Assembly: GCA_018262285.1 (NCBI GenBank)
Contig: JAGTRX010000003.1
Location: 1 to 51,525 of the forward strand
Origin: Pseudomonadota bacterium
GTDB lineage: Bacteria; Pseudomonadota; Gammaproteobacteria; Burkholderiales; Rhodocyclaceae
DNA: 51,525 bases
Reading direction: 5' to 3'
Made by a program: the position numbers and the translations under genes
Shown here: piece after piece, positions 24,458 through 33,958 of the stretch
Layout of the letters: each line of letters begins with the position of its first letter
Position numbering within the stretch: the stretch's first letter is position 1
The notes under the pieces: model-generated
The model's database searches: none
What the model saw: the letters and a program-made list of their open reading frames with translations, nothing else
What the model was told of the DNA's origin: nothing

Positions 24458-27049
24458 TCAGCCTTTTCCAAACTTGATGACGCCATCCACCGCGCCGACC
24501 CGAATGATATCCTTCGGCACGAAGCGCCCTTCGAGGATGGATTTGGCCAGCGGATTTTCCAGTTGCTGCTGGATGGCGCGCTTCAATGGCCGGGCACCAA
24601 ATACCGGGTCGAAGCCAGCCTTGGCCAGTTCGGCCAGAGCGCTCTCTTCCACCACCAGCCCCATGTCGAGCTGGGCCAGCCGTTTTTCCAGATAACCCAA
24701 CTGGATGCGGGCAATGCCGGCAATGTGCTTTTCATCCAGGGCGTGGAACACCACCACTTCGTCAATACGGTTGACGAATTCCGGCCGGAAATAGGTTTTC
24801 ACTTCACCCATTACCGCCAGCTTGATCAACTGATAATCGTCACCGGCCATCTGCTGGATCATCTGGCTGCCAAGGTTGGAGGTCATCACGATCACGGTGT
24901 TCTTGAAATCGACGGTGCGCCCCTGGCCATCGGTCATGCGGCCATCGTCGAGTACTTGCAGCAGCACATTGAAGACATCCGGATGCGCCTTTTCCACCTC
25001 GTCGAGCAGGATGACGCTGTAGGGCTTACGCCGCACCAATTCGGTCAGGTAGCCACCTTCCTCATACCCAACGTATCCCGGCGGGGCGCCAATCAGCCGC
25101 GCTACTGAATGCTTCTCCATGAATTCGCTCATGTCGATGCGGATCAGGTGATCTTCCGAATCGAACAGAAATTCCGCCAGCGCCTTGCATAGCTCGGTCT
25201 TGCCGACGCCGGTCGGGCCAAGAAAGAGGAAGGAACCATAAGGCCGGTTCGGATCGGATAACCCGGCGCGCGAACGGCGGATGGCATCGGCCACCAGTCG
25301 CACCGCCTCATCCTGCCCGACGACACGCTTGTGCAGGCGCTCTTCCATCAGCAACAGCTTGTCGCGCTCGCCCTGCATCATCTTGGAAACCGGAATACCG
25401 GTGGCGCGCGAAACCACTTCGGCAATTTCCTCGGCGCCGACTTGCGTGCGCAGCAGCTTGTTCTTCTGCTGTCCTTCACCGGCGCTATTGGCAGCCAAAT
25501 CCGCCGCCTTCAACTGCGCTTCCAGCGCTGGCAATTTGCCGTACTGCAACTCGGCCAGCTTGTCGTACTGGCCCTTGCGCTGCAAATCGGCCATTTGCGC
25601 CCGCAGCTTGTCAATTTCCTCCTTGATGTGAGCGGAACCCTGCACTTGTGCCTTTTCGGCCTTCCACACTTCCTCCAGGTCGGAATATTCCTTGCCCAGG
25701 CGACCGATTTCTTCCTCGATCAGCGCCAGACGCTTGCGCGAAGCCTCGTCTTTCTCTTTCTTCACCGCCTCGCGCTCGATCTTCAACTGGATGATGCGGC
25801 GGTCGAGTCTGTCCATCGACTCCGGTTTGGAATCGATTTCCATCTTGACACGCGCCGCCGCCTCGTCGATCAGATCGATGGCCTTGTCCGGCAGAAAGCG
25901 GTCGGTGATGTAGCGATGGCTCAATTCTGCGGCAGCGACAATGGCCGGGTCGGTGATATTGACGCCGTGGTGCAGTTCGTAGCGCTCCTTCAGGCCGCGC
26001 AGGATGGCAACCGTTGCCTCGACCGAAGGCTCGTCAATCAGCACCTTCTGGAAACGGCGTTCAAGCGCCGCATCTTTTTCGATGTACTTGCGGTATTCGT
26101 CCAGCGTGGTAGCGCCGATGCAGTGCAACTCACCACGCGCCAAGGCCGGCTTCAGCATATTGCCGGCATCGATGGCGCCTTCCGCCTTACCGGCGCCGAC
26201 CATGGTATGCAACTCATCGATAAAGAGAATGATGCGGCCTTCATCCTTGGAAACATCCTTCAGCACCGCCTTCAGCCGCTCCTCGAACTCGCCGCGGTAC
26301 TTGGCACCGGCCAGCAAGCCCGCCATATCGAGCACCAGCACCCGCTTGTCCTTGAGCGTTTCCGGCACTTCGCCATTGATGATGCGCTGCGCCAGCCCTT
26401 CGACGATGGCGGTTTTGCCGACGCCCGGCTCGCCGATCAGCACCGGGTTGTTCTTGGTGCGGCGCTGCAGAATCTGGATGGCGCGGCGGATTTCGTCGTC
26501 ACGACCGATCACCGGGTCAAGCTTGCCCTGACGTGCCCGTTCGGTAAGGTCGATGCAATACTTCTTCAGCGCCTCGCGCTGGCCTTCCGCCTCCTGTGAA
26601 TCGACGCCCTGACCACCACGTACTGCGTCTATCGCCGCTTCCAGCGATTTCTTTGCCAAGCCGTGCTGCTTGGCCAACTTGGCCGTTTCGCTCTTGTCCT
26701 CGCACAAGGCGAGCAAGAACATCTCGCTGGCGATGAACTGGTCACCGCGCTTTTGCGCTTCCTTGTCAGTCAGGTTCAGGAGGTTGGTCAGATCGCGGCC
26801 AACCTGGACATCACCGCCAGCCCCCTGCACCTGCGGCAGACGGTCGATGGACTTGGCGAGATCCGTCTTGAGTACAGGCACATTGACGCCAGCGTGCGCC
26901 AACAGCGAAGCAGTACCGCCCTCTTCCTGTTCCAGCAGCGCCAGCAGCAAATGCTGCGGCTCGATATACTGGTTGTCGTGGCCGATAGCCAGGCTTTGGG
27001 CATCGCCCAGGGCTTGCTGCAACTTGGTGGTGAACTTGTCGAGGCGCAT
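24458..27049 (-). CDS. clpB: ATP-dependent chaperone ClpB
   Basis: 863 residues from ATG 27049 (GGAGAG ribosome site), the standard ClpB length. Order: N-terminal Clp_N repeats (about 5-145), AAA+ domain 1 with Walker [10 protein letters not shown], the long coiled-coil middle domain (about 400-525) that recruits DnaK, AAA+ domain 2 with Walker [10 protein letters not shown], and the C-terminal D2-small domain. It rescues aggregated proteins with DnaK/DnaJ/GrpE. A sigma-32 type promoter lies just upstream (27079-27106), and the next gene is coupled to its stop. Confidence 0.97.
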   Translation of the reverse strand: MRLDKFTTKLQQALGDAQSLAIGHDNQYIEPQHLLLALLEQEEGGTASLLAHAGVNVPVLKTDLAKSIDRLPQVQGAGGDVQVGRDLTNLLNLTDKEAQKRGDQFIASEMFLLALCEDKSETAKLAKQHGLAKKSLEAAIDAVRGGQGVDSQEAEGQREALKKYCIDLTERARQGKLDPVIGRDDEIRRAIQILQRRTKNNPVLIGEPGVGKTAIVEGLAQRIINGEVPETLKDKRVLVLDMAGLLAGAKYRGEFEERLKAVLKDVSKDEGRIILFIDELHTMVGAGKAEGAIDAGNMLKPALARGELHCIGATTLDEYRKYIEKDAALERRFQKVLIDEPSVEATVAILRGLKERYELHHGVNITDPAIVAAAELSHRYITDRFLPDKAIDLIDEAAARVKMEIDSKPESMDRLDRRIIQLKIEREAVKKEKDEASRKRLALIEEEIGRLGKEYSDLEEVWKAEKAQVQGSAHIKEEIDKLRAQMADLQRKGQYDKLAELQYGKLPALEAQLKAADLAANSAGEGQQKNKLLRTQVGAEEIAEVVSRATGIPVSKMMQGERDKLLLMEERLHKRVVGQDEAVRLVADAIRRSRAGLSDPNRPYGSFLFLGPTGVGKTELCKALAEFLFDSEDHLIRIDMSEFMEKHSVARLIGAPPGYVGYEEGGYLTELVRRKPYSVILLDEVEKAHPDVFNVLLQVLDDGRMTDGQGRTVDFKNTVIVMTSNLGSQMIQQMAGDDYQLIKLAVMGEVKTYFRPEFVNRIDEVVVFHALDEKHIAGIARIQLGYLEKRLAQLDMGLVVEESALAELAKAGFDPVFGARPLKRAIQQQLENPLAKSILEGRFVPKDIIRVGAVDGVIKFGKG

Positions 27050-27078
27050 GGCTCTCTCCTTCAATCGGACTGAGGCAG

Positions 27079-27106
27079 ATATGAGGACTGATTTGGCAAA
27101 TTCAAG
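27079..27106 (-). promoter_or_regulatory. Sigma-32 (heat shock) promoter of clpB
   Basis: On the minus strand: -35 CTTGAA (27101-27106), 14-bp spacer, -10 CCTCATAT (27079-27086), close to the RpoH consensus CTTGAA-N13..17-CCCCATnT. It lies about 30 bp upstream of the clpB ATG. Confidence 0.82.
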
Positions 27107-27135
27107 CCCGGCAAAGCACAGGCAGCGCCAAGGTA

Positions 27136-27162
27136 GCGCGCCGCCAGGCCTGGAGAGCGCGC
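27136..27162 (-). terminator. GC-rich hairpin after the 407-residue exported-protein gene
   Basis: GCGCGC arms (27136-27141 and 27157-27162) enclose a nested CCAGGCCTGG palindrome, directly beyond the stop at 27164. There is no T-tract. It probably separates this operon from the clpB heat-shock promoter. Confidence 0.45.
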
Positions 27163-27163
27163 G

Positions 27164-28387
27164 TTAGCGCCGACCGGCAATTTCAGTGGCCGTCTTGTGA
27201 ATCTGGCCGATCTTGTTATCGTACTTTTGCACCATGCGGCCAATAATGCGCTCCTGATCGTTGCGCAGACTGGCGCGTTGAATTTCGGCCATTTCAAGCT
27301 GGTAGCGCGCTTCGAGACGGCCACGGAAGATGCGGTCAAACTGCGCCTCGCTCAGGCTTTTGAATTCCGGCGCCGAGCGCACTTGCGCCAGACCGATGCG
27401 CAAACGGCTATACGCAGAATGGGAATCCTGATCGCTGCCGGAACCACGCTCACGGCGGTATTGCTGGTAAAGCGCCTCGGCTTGAGCCGGGATCACCCAA
27501 GTATCGCGCAGCTCGACCATCTTGTCGGCAGCATCCTTGAAGAACAGCGAAACGCCTAGCAGCCGACTACCGGCTTCCGGCAAATGATCCTTAACCGCCT
27601 CCGCGACATCCCAAAGCAACTCCTTGAAATCACGCGTTTTAACCGGGCTTTTGGCCAGGGCATCGGCAGAGCCGATCACTGGCTTGGCGATAAAGGCACG
27701 CAAGCCTTTGATCTCGCGCAGCATCTGGCGCAAATTCTCGGTTGGACCAGGGCCGACCAGTCCCTTTTCGCGTTGCTTGAGCGCCGCCAGCAAGTGAGCT
27801 TCTGGCACGCTGGCGAACAATGTCGGCCGGTACTGGCGCAGAATCTGCATCATTTCGGCATAATCACCCGGCACTGGGGCAGCGCCCGCCTGCAGACGGG
27901 CAACCAACTTGGCCGCCTGCGCAGCGGCATCGATCTTGCCGGTGCCGGTATTGGCCACTGTCAGCAAAAGCACATGTGGTTCAACGAGACAAAGGTAGGT
28001 GATGTAATTCGGATTGACGGTACTGCGACCGGTCTGGCATTCGGCACCCCTCACCGTAGTTGGTGAAAGGGAATTGTGGCTGCCGACGCCCTTGTGCAAG
28101 TGTTCGTAAAAACCGCGCACGCCGCCTTCCATCTGCTTGATGATGCCGCCGTAGACGATGACCTGCATACCTGTTGAATTGTTCTTGCCGGGCAAGGCGC
28201 TGTAGTAATTGACGGCCTGTTCGCTCACGCCGGACTTGGGGTTATTCGCCCAGTGGTTGACGAAATCACCACCAAGCCGAATTTCAAGATCGGCGCGGTA
28301 TTCGGCAGCCTGGGCGGTGAAAGCCAGAAATACGGCGAAAATGGCTAAAAGAAGCTGGCGGGCAGTAAAAACTGGAATTTGGAACAT
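27164..28387 (-). CDS. Exported protein of unknown function
   Basis: 407 residues from ATG 28387 with a GGAGG ribosome site; the frame extends upstream to 28471 inside the preceding gene but that part is not credible. Signal peptide (about 1-28, ending AFTAQA). The mature protein is mostly helical. It has two Cys (in GAECQTGRS and ITYLCLVEP) that could form a disulfide, and a highly charged C-terminus. No family was recognised. It is the last gene of the minus-strand operon after the ATP-grasp-like gene (55-bp gap). Confidence 0.75.
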   Translation of the reverse strand: MFQIPVFTARQLLLAIFAVFLAFTAQAAEYRADLEIRLGGDFVNHWANNPKSGVSEQAVNYYSALPGKNNSTGMQVIVYGGIIKQMEGGVRGFYEHLHKGVGSHNSLSPTTVRGAECQTGRSTVNPNYITYLCLVEPHVLLLTVANTGTGKIDAAAQAAKLVARLQAGAAPVPGDYAEMMQILRQYRPTLFASVPEAHLLAALKQREKGLVGPGPTENLRQMLREIKGLRAFIAKPVIGSADALAKSPVKTRDFKELLWDVAEAVKDHLPEAGSRLLGVSLFFKDAADKMVELRDTWVIPAQAEALYQQYRRERGSGSDQDSHSAYSRLRIGLAQVRSAPEFKSLSEAQFDRIFRGRLEARYQLEMAEIQRASLRNDQERIIGRMVQKYDNKIGQIHKTATEIAGRR

Positions 28388-28442
28388 GCGACCTCCAATA
28401 GTCGGGCTTGTTCGATTATAGGATGTCATCCGGCTTTTGTGG

Positions 28443-29729
28443 CTACACCGGCACCACCAGCACCGAGGCAAAACCGCCGCCCGGCGTGCGAAAATTGGTT
28501 GTTTGCCCTTGATAGAGCCGCGCTGCCGTTAGTTGCACTTCACCGCCGTAGACATAGCATCGCAGGTCGAGCTTCATGTCGCGCGCGCCTTCGTGATGCG
28601 CGACACGGCGTTCGGAAGGCGGCACGATTTCCTGCGCGATGTAATTGCCCTGCACAATTTCCTCAAAAACCCGCTTGGTCAGCTTGTCACCGCGATAAGC
28701 AGCACGACTGCCAAACCCGGCGGCAGGCTTGAAGAACCAGCGCCGACGCTCCTGCCAGAGACTTTCCGGGCTTTCATCGGCCACCAGCAAAGTACGCGGA
28801 ACACCAGACAACAATAAGGCTCGGGTCGCCGCATCCACGCCCAGTTCGGCCAGCATGGCTTCATTCGAGAGCAACACCAGATTGCGCTTGTCAGCATAAA
28901 GCGCATGCGCACGCGGATGCGGCGTCAGCACCACGCCATCAGCTTCGTAGGCCGCCCGCAAGGCCGCATTTTCAGGCGCCTCCAGCGCAAAATCAGTCAG
29001 GCGGTTATAGACCAGATCAATTTTCTCGCCACGACAGTTCAGCGCCACACCATCCCAAACCAGATCAGCAGGGTCGGCAATCCGCGCAGCAATACCGTTT
29101 GCCTCAAACAACTGGCGGAACAGTTCAAATTCCGGCGCCATATACTGCTCTTGTGGCACACGGTCGACAATGGCGATGGTTTTGAGCGGTACATCAGCAC
29201 GCGCCCGCCGCCACTCCTCGCGGAACATGGCGACAAAGGCTTCTTCCGCACTCTCTCCCTGCTGTCGGGGCAAGATCGCCGCCATCGGCCCGCAGCAATC
29301 GCGCTGGGCGCGCGCCAAACGAGCATTCAACAAGGCACCGCCGGCATTGGTGTTGATTTCAATCAAACGCGGCCCGGCTGCTTCGAGATGAAAGTCATAG
29401 CCCTGAAAAACGCTTTGCGCTGCCACCGGCCGGCGGGCAATTGCTGGCGCATAGTCCAGCACCCGTTCCTGATAGGCCGGCAAGGCCACCACCGCTTCAA
29501 TGGCGCGGATCAGTTCCGCCATGCGCAGCATGCAAGGCTCACCAACAAAAACGACGGTATTGGAAAACAGATGCGGGCGCGTCTGCATGATCTCGCCGTA
29601 CATCTCAGCACCGCCCTCCTCAAGCGCCGTTTGCAGGGCAGCATGATCGACCGATAGACAGGCGCAATCGCGGTTAAGGCTACTAGCCGATGAAAAACCG
29701 TCGGGAAAGGAAACAGAAGGAATGCTCAT
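28443..29729 (-). CDS. ATP-grasp-like protein
   Basis: 428 residues. Recognisable ATP-grasp-type elements are PRLIEINTNAGGALLN (about residue 120), RWFFKPAAGFGSRAAYRG (a Lys plus Gly-rich loop, about 330), IAQEIVPPSE and KLDLRCYVYGG near the C-terminus. The order suggests a circularly arranged or divergent member, perhaps related to glutathionylspermidine-synthase-like ligases. Substrate unknown. It lies 6 bp downstream of the zincin-like gene. Ligase function is inference from motifs. Confidence 0.7.
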   Translation of the reverse strand: MSIPSVSFPDGFSSASSLNRDCACLSVDHAALQTALEEGGAEMYGEIMQTRPHLFSNTVVFVGEPCMLRMAELIRAIEAVVALPAYQERVLDYAPAIARRPVAAQSVFQGYDFHLEAAGPRLIEINTNAGGALLNARLARAQRDCCGPMAAILPRQQGESAEEAFVAMFREEWRRARADVPLKTIAIVDRVPQEQYMAPEFELFRQLFEANGIAARIADPADLVWDGVALNCRGEKIDLVYNRLTDFALEAPENAALRAAYEADGVVLTPHPRAHALYADKRNLVLLSNEAMLAELGVDAATRALLLSGVPRTLLVADESPESLWQERRRWFFKPAAGFGSRAAYRGDKLTKRVFEEIVQGNYIAQEIVPPSERRVAHHEGARDMKLDLRCYVYGGEVQLTAARLYQGQTTNFRTPGGGFASVLVVPV

Positions 29730-29735
29730 TTGATA

Positions 29736-30509
29736 TTATTTGATCCAGCGAATTTCCCGGGCCGTGACAAATCCGATCATGGTTTTCTGCACTGACTCGG
29801 GAATATTGGCTTCAGTTTCGCTCATCGGCACACGTCCAGCCATGATTTCAGCAAATTCCTGCGGATAGCGGGGAGATTTGTACGGTTCAGCGTAGCCTAC
29901 AGGAAAAATCGGTTGATTGGTTTGCAGCCCATACTTGTCCGTTGCGCCCAGTGTGTGCAGCATTTCATGGGTAGTCACCAACAGATTGCTGCCATTCAAG
30001 CCACGATCAGCAAAGAGATAGGCCATGCCAATCTGTCCCTTCGCCAAGCCGGTCGAATCCGGAAGACGCTTATATTTTGCCGGATCAAAGTAAAGAGCAA
30101 AAATGCGAATGTCTGGCCGGACATGGATCGAGGGCGTATTTCGCCTTACCCAGTAACGCATGGCAAGGCTCCAATATATTGATGAAAAGAAACCGGCCTT
30201 TGCTGGTTTTTCAGGAGGATGCTTTTGAATTTCCGATCCCAGATAGATCCGGATCGGACGAGTCTGCGCCAGGCCATATTGTGCAGCTTGCTCGCCGAAG
30301 TATTGTTCAATGGGAGCAAAATCAGCCTCCTTCAGGCTATTGATAAAACTGCGACTCTCGGCGCTACCATCGCCATTGATCGGAAAAATGGCGACATTGA
30401 GTGTGGACGACCAATCCTGCAAATGATTACGGGTAAGCAGCGCCTCTACAGAAACCCCTAAAAGGATCAGCACCAAAACGAAGACTCGAAACTGCTTGAA
30501 TAAGGGCAT
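29736..30509 (-). CDS. Putative membrane-anchored zinc metalloprotease
   Basis: 257 residues from ATG 30509; a TTG at 30518 overlapping the helicase stop (TTGA) is an alternative coupled start. An N-terminal signal/anchor helix (about 8-27) leads to a domain with TTHEMLHTLGATDKYG at about residue 180. This HExxHxxGxxD is the extended zinc site of metzincin-like proteases, with two His, the catalytic Glu and a third ligand Asp. Extracytoplasmic protease function is inferred. It lies between the DinG-like helicase and the ATP-grasp-like gene on the same strand. Confidence 0.75.
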   Translation of the reverse strand: MPLFKQFRVFVLVLILLGVSVEALLTRNHLQDWSSTLNVAIFPINGDGSAESRSFINSLKEADFAPIEQYFGEQAAQYGLAQTRPIRIYLGSEIQKHPPEKPAKAGFFSSIYWSLAMRYWVRRNTPSIHVRPDIRIFALYFDPAKYKRLPDSTGLAKGQIGMAYLFADRGLNGSNLLVTTHEMLHTLGATDKYGLQTNQPIFPVGYAEPYKSPRYPQEFAEIMAGRVPMSETEANIPESVQKTMIGFVTAREIRWIK

Positions 30510-30514
30510 AGTGT

Positions 30515-32455
30515 TCAAAGGCTTGAGCTTGATCGTTCGACGAAAAATTCCAGCACCTCCCCCAATTCGCGCGTCCGTTTCATCGGCGGCAGACTTTGCC
30601 AGACACGGCGGCCATAGGGTTTGCCAATCAGGCGCGGGTCGCAGATCATCAGTACGCCACGATCGGTTTCGTCGCGAATGAGCCGCCCGGCGCCCTGCTT
30701 GACGTTGATGACGGCGCGCGGCAACTGGTATTCCATGAAGGCATTGCGCCCGGCTCGGTTCATCTGCTCGATACGGGCCGACAGCACCGGATCGTCCGGC
30801 GGCGCGAAGGGCAACTTGTCGATGACGACCAGCGACAGCGCTTCACCGCGCACATCGACGCCTTCCCAGAAGCTCTGGCTGCCGACCAGCACGGCATTAC
30901 CGAGAAAGCGGAAGCGGCGCAGCAGTTCGTTCTTGCTGCCCTCGCCTTGCAGCAACAAGGGAATTTCCAAACCTTCGTCCTTGATGCGCTCTTCCAGCAG
31001 TTCCTTGATACGGCGCATGGCTTTCAGGCTGGTGCACAGGAAAAACGCCCCGCCCCGACAGGCTTTCAGCGCCGGAAAGGCGGCATCGACGACGGCTTCG
31101 GTGTAGCCCCAGGAATTCGGCTCCGGCATGCCGAGCGGGGCATAGAGCAGCGCCTGATGATGATAGTCGAAGGGGCTTTGCCAACAGGCCGATTCCGCTT
31201 CGCCCAGACCCAGTTCGGCGGTGTAATGGCTGAAATTGCCCTGCACCGCCAGCGTGGCCGAGGTAAAAATCCAGGCACGCGGATGACCGCCCATCTGCTT
31301 CTTGAAAATCTCGGCCACGTCGAGCGGGGTGCGGTTGAGTTGCAGGCTATGGGTAAAGGCTTCCGCCCAGTAGACAAAACCGGGTTCATCATTCTTTTCC
31401 CAGACTTTCAGATGCTTGCCGACTTCGAGTGAGCGCTGCCAACATTTCTCCAGCCCCTCCGAGCGTTCGGCCTGCGTTTCGAGCACAGCGGCAAAAGCCT
31501 GCAATTCGCCCTGAATGTCCTGAATTGCGGGCGCAAAACCGTTTTTGTCACGCAGTTGCTGAGCCGAAAAACGCCCGCCGTCAACGCCGATAGCTAGGCG
31601 CAAATCCTTGGCAGCCTTTTCCAGCTTGCGGCAGGCCTCCTGCAAATCGAGACAGTCGCGCGCCTTGGCCAGCCCTTCCGACTTGGTGTCACGCGCCAAA
31701 TCAAGCACCTGCGCCGAAGAGATGGAATCGCCAAAAAAGAGCGTCGCCACTTCCGGCAACTGGTGCGCTTCATCAAAAATAACAGTATTGCAGGCCGGCA
31801 GCAGTTCAGCCGTGCCTTCGTCACGCAGCATCACGTCAGCAAAAAAGAGGTGGTGATTAACCACCACCAGATCAGCCTCCATCGCTTCACGCCGCGCCGC
31901 CAGAACGAAACACTCGCGGGCGTTCGGACATTCCTGCCCGAGGCAGTTGTCGCGCGTCGAAGTCACGGCATTCCACACCAGTGCCGTTTCCGGCACGTCG
32001 ACGCATTCGGCCTTGTCGCCGCTATGCGTGGTTTTGGCAAAACCGGAAATCCGCCTTGCATAGCCGGCATCCTCGCGCGTGACAAAACGGCCGTCATCCA
32101 ATGCCCGCGCCAGATGGTAATGGCAGACATAATTGGCGCGGCCTTTGAGCAGCGCCACCTTGATCGGCGCCTTCAACACTTGGCGGACAGTCGGGATATC
32201 CTTGTTGAAAAGTTGATCCTGCAGAGTCTTGGTGCCGGTGGAAACGATCACCTTGCCACCACCGCGCATGGCGGGTACCAGATAGGCAAAGGTTTTACCG
32301 GTGCCGGTGCCGGCTTCGGCGATAAAAACCGAGCAGGATTTCATCGCCGCGGCGATGCGCTGCGCCATTTCGACCTGCTGTGGACGCGTGCGATAGCCGG
32401 GAATAGCGGTAGCCAGCGGCCCTTCAGGAGAGAAAAAATCTTCGAGGGAATGCAA
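30515..32455 (-). CDS. DinG/YoaA-family ATP-dependent DNA helicase
   Basis: 646 residues starting at TTG 32455; no in-frame ATG exists before the stop upstream, and the N-terminus (LEDFFSPEGPLATAIPGYRTRP) is that of the family. XPD-like superfamily 2 helicase: Walker A AEAGTGTGKTFA, DEAH box IFDEAHQ, and Cys around YVCHYH, AECVDV and DNCLGQECPNARECF expected to hold an iron-sulfur cluster. C-terminal motif VI is QGAGRLIR. It acts in replication-repair; YoaA is the closer E. coli relative. First gene of a four-gene operon. Confidence 0.92.
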   Translation of the reverse strand: MHSLEDFFSPEGPLATAIPGYRTRPQQVEMAQRIAAAMKSCSVFIAEAGTGTGKTFAYLVPAMRGGGKVIVSTGTKTLQDQLFNKDIPTVRQVLKAPIKVALLKGRANYVCHYHLARALDDGRFVTREDAGYARRISGFAKTTHSGDKAECVDVPETALVWNAVTSTRDNCLGQECPNARECFVLAARREAMEADLVVVNHHLFFADVMLRDEGTAELLPACNTVIFDEAHQLPEVATLFFGDSISSAQVLDLARDTKSEGLAKARDCLDLQEACRKLEKAAKDLRLAIGVDGGRFSAQQLRDKNGFAPAIQDIQGELQAFAAVLETQAERSEGLEKCWQRSLEVGKHLKVWEKNDEPGFVYWAEAFTHSLQLNRTPLDVAEIFKKQMGGHPRAWIFTSATLAVQGNFSHYTAELGLGEAESACWQSPFDYHHQALLYAPLGMPEPNSWGYTEAVVDAAFPALKACRGGAFFLCTSLKAMRRIKELLEERIKDEGLEIPLLLQGEGSKNELLRRFRFLGNAVLVGSQSFWEGVDVRGEALSLVVIDKLPFAPPDDPVLSARIEQMNRAGRNAFMEYQLPRAVINVKQGAGRLIRDETDRGVLMICDPRLIGKPYGRRVWQSLPPMKRTRELGEVLEFFVERSSSSL

Positions 32456-32525
32456 GAGAGGAAACCTGTGGGAATGGCACTCATATTAGCAGATTGAGCA
32501 AAGCCTCACCGGCAGGCGCGCCTTT

Positions 32526-33242
32526 TCAGTGATGCGTTTTCATCACACCGGCGTAGATGGCTTTGTCGGCCTCGTAACAGCAACAGGAGACAAACTCCAG
32601 ACCACTGCGGTCAAGAATCTTGATATTGCCCCGGCTATAACTGATAAGTTTACGATTTTGCAGAGAGGTAGCCGCCTTGGTGACGCCGACGCGGCGCACA
32701 CCCAGCATGCTGGACAAAAACTCCTGGGTGACATGCAACACCTCCGAGTGCGCCCGATCCTGCGTCATCAGGAGCCAGCGAGCAAGACGGGCCTCGACCA
32801 GATGAAAACGCGTGCAGGCCACCATTTGCGCAAGCTGGCTCATCTCCACAAAAAGGTAGCGTTTCAGTTCCAGTTGCAGCGCCAAACATTGTTCAAGTTC
32901 GCAATTGAACGCCGCAATATCCATGCGCAAAGCAAGCCCTTCGCCTTGCACCAGAGCATGCAGCGGCGACACATCGACGCCAAGCAGAACGGTGGCGCCA
33001 AGCATGCCCTCCTTGCCGATCAGGCCAACCTCCAGACTAGCGCAATGATCAATCTTGGTGGTCAGGGAAATCAGGCTTTCGGTAGGGAAATAGACGTACC
33101 GGACGCGTTCACCGGGTTCGGCCAGGATCTCGGCAAACACGAGCTTTACCGGCTCACAATTCGCCAGAAATCGCTGACGATCCTTGCGTGGCAAGACAGC
33201 AAGCAGATCGTTGTCCAATTTTTCTTGCGCCCCGGACTGCAA
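32526..33242 (-). CDS. Crp/Fnr family transcriptional regulator
   Basis: 238 residues from a TTG at 33242, chosen because a perfect AGGAGG stands five bases before it. ATG 33290 and TTG 33335 are in frame but lie next to or within the terminator at 33302-33322. Cyclic-nucleotide-like sensor domain (about 1-130: YVYFPTESLISL, VGLIGKEGMLG), dimer helix, then a winged HTH (about 150-220: HVTQEFLSSMLGVRRVGVTKAA). No Fnr-type four-Cys cluster site; an unusual SCCCYEADK stands near the C-terminus. It heads the envelope-stress cluster and is a candidate binder of the 18-bp motif found there. Confidence 0.88.
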   Translation of the reverse strand: MQSGAQEKLDNDLLAVLPRKDRQRFLANCEPVKLVFAEILAEPGERVRYVYFPTESLISLTTKIDHCASLEVGLIGKEGMLGATVLLGVDVSPLHALVQGEGLALRMDIAAFNCELEQCLALQLELKRYLFVEMSQLAQMVACTRFHLVEARLARWLLMTQDRAHSEVLHVTQEFLSSMLGVRRVGVTKAATSLQNRKLISYSRGNIKILDRSGLEFVSCCCYEADKAIYAGVMKTHH

Positions 33243-33301
33243 TTCACCCTCCTGGCCTTGGCAGAAGTTCGACTCTCGCCAATATGGCATGTTGATAGTG
33301 G

Positions 33302-33322
33302 AAAACCCCGAGAACGGGGCTT
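33302..33322 (-). terminator. Intrinsic terminator before the Crp/Fnr gene
   Basis: Minus strand: CCCCG, loop TTCT, CGGGG, then TTTT (stem 33306-33310 with 33315-33319). It ends the 49-residue gene at 33343 and shows that the regulator start must lie downstream. Confidence 0.75.
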
Positions 33323-33342
33323 CCAAACCAGACAACCAATGA

Positions 33343-33492
33343 TTACTTGGCGACTGTGGCGCTTTTCGCGTCCTTTTGCGGATCAGACTTTGAAGGTTCT
33401 TTGATGACTTCCTTGGGTGAATCCTGAATTACCGGCTTCGGATCTGTTTTAGGGCTGTCAGTCTTTGTACTTTGTTCGCTTGGCTTGTTCAT
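33343..33492 (-). CDS. Small Lys/Ser/Pro-rich protein
   Basis: 49 residues from ATG 33492 (GAGGAC ribosome site); the longer frame to 33600 is not supported. The sequence is a low-complexity run of Lys, Ser, Asp, Pro (TKTDSPKTDPKPV, SPKEVIKEPSK), certainly disordered, with no Cys or hydrophobic segment. No family recognised. Its own terminator and a shared promoter region with the 18-bp motif support a real, stress-linked small gene. Confidence 0.65.
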   Translation of the reverse strand: MNKPSEQSTKTDSPKTDPKPVIQDSPKEVIKEPSKSDPQKDAKSATVAK

Positions 33493-33572
33493 GATGTCCT
33501 CTGAATTATCCCGACAAATTGCGGTATTGCGATCTGCCAGGAGATCAACAATGACAGCAAGCGATGACGGAG

Positions 33573-33588
33573 TCTGTACGCTGCCACA
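33573..33588. promoter_or_regulatory. Copy A of the stress-cluster motif (2 bp shorter)
   Basis: TCTGTACGCTGCCACA, lacking 2 bp relative to the 18-bp form. It lies between divergent starts: 81 bp from ATG 33492 and 97 bp from ATG 33685. Confidence 0.45.
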
Positions 33589-33684
33589 CCGAGCGCTCAA
33601 TCATCCGGTTTTGTCTGCCAACGCACAGACCACGGTGCCTGATCGGCACACCCTCAAACCTTGAATAATCGCTCAGGAGGAAAC

Positions 33685-33894
33685 ATGAAAAAGATTGCCG
33701 TTTTACTCATCGCCATCAGTGCTCTGGTTTCCGGCTGCATGGTTTACGACACGCCCTACCATGATCGTGGCCAACGGCAAGGAAACCGCGACCGTGACCA
33801 CGATGGTGTCCCGGATCGCATGGAACGCGACCGCGATGGCGACGGCGTTCCCAATCGTCAGGATAGACGCCCGGATGATCCACACCGCAACTGA
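33685..33894 (+). CDS. Small lipoprotein with calcium-binding-like DxDxDG repeats
   Basis: 69 residues from ATG 33685, after a strong AGGAGG site. Signal peptide with lipobox LVSGC, acylated Cys near residue 18. The rest is Asp/Arg-rich with two thrombospondin type 3-like loops (DRDHDGVPDRM and DRDGDGVPNRQ) that in the family bind Ca2+. Probably an outer-membrane-anchored, disordered Ca-responsive protein. It is in the envelope-stress cluster and preceded by a copy of the 18-bp motif. Confidence 0.8.
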   Translation: MKKIAVLLIAISALVSGCMVYDTPYHDRGQRQGNRDRDHDGVPDRMERDRDGDGVPNRQDRRPDDPHRN

Positions 33895-33920
33895 GACTGC
33901 CCATCGCACGACACCAACAA

Positions 33921-33945
33921 AAAAACGGCCGCAAGGCCGCTTTCT
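33921..33945. terminator. Intrinsic terminator shared by convergent genes
   Basis: CGGCC (33926-33930), 4-base loop, GGCCG (33935-33939). On the minus strand the stem is followed by seven T (CGGCC-TTGC-GGCCG-TTTTTTT), a clear terminator for the crystallin-like gene; on the plus strand it may end the lipoprotein gene. Confidence 0.8.
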
Positions 33946-33958
33946 GAGCATCAAAATC

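Noticed and set aside
25331-26599. 422-codon plus-strand frame
   Set aside because: Shadow of clpB on the opposite strand; composition (Gln/Leu/Arg-rich) typical of antisense frames.
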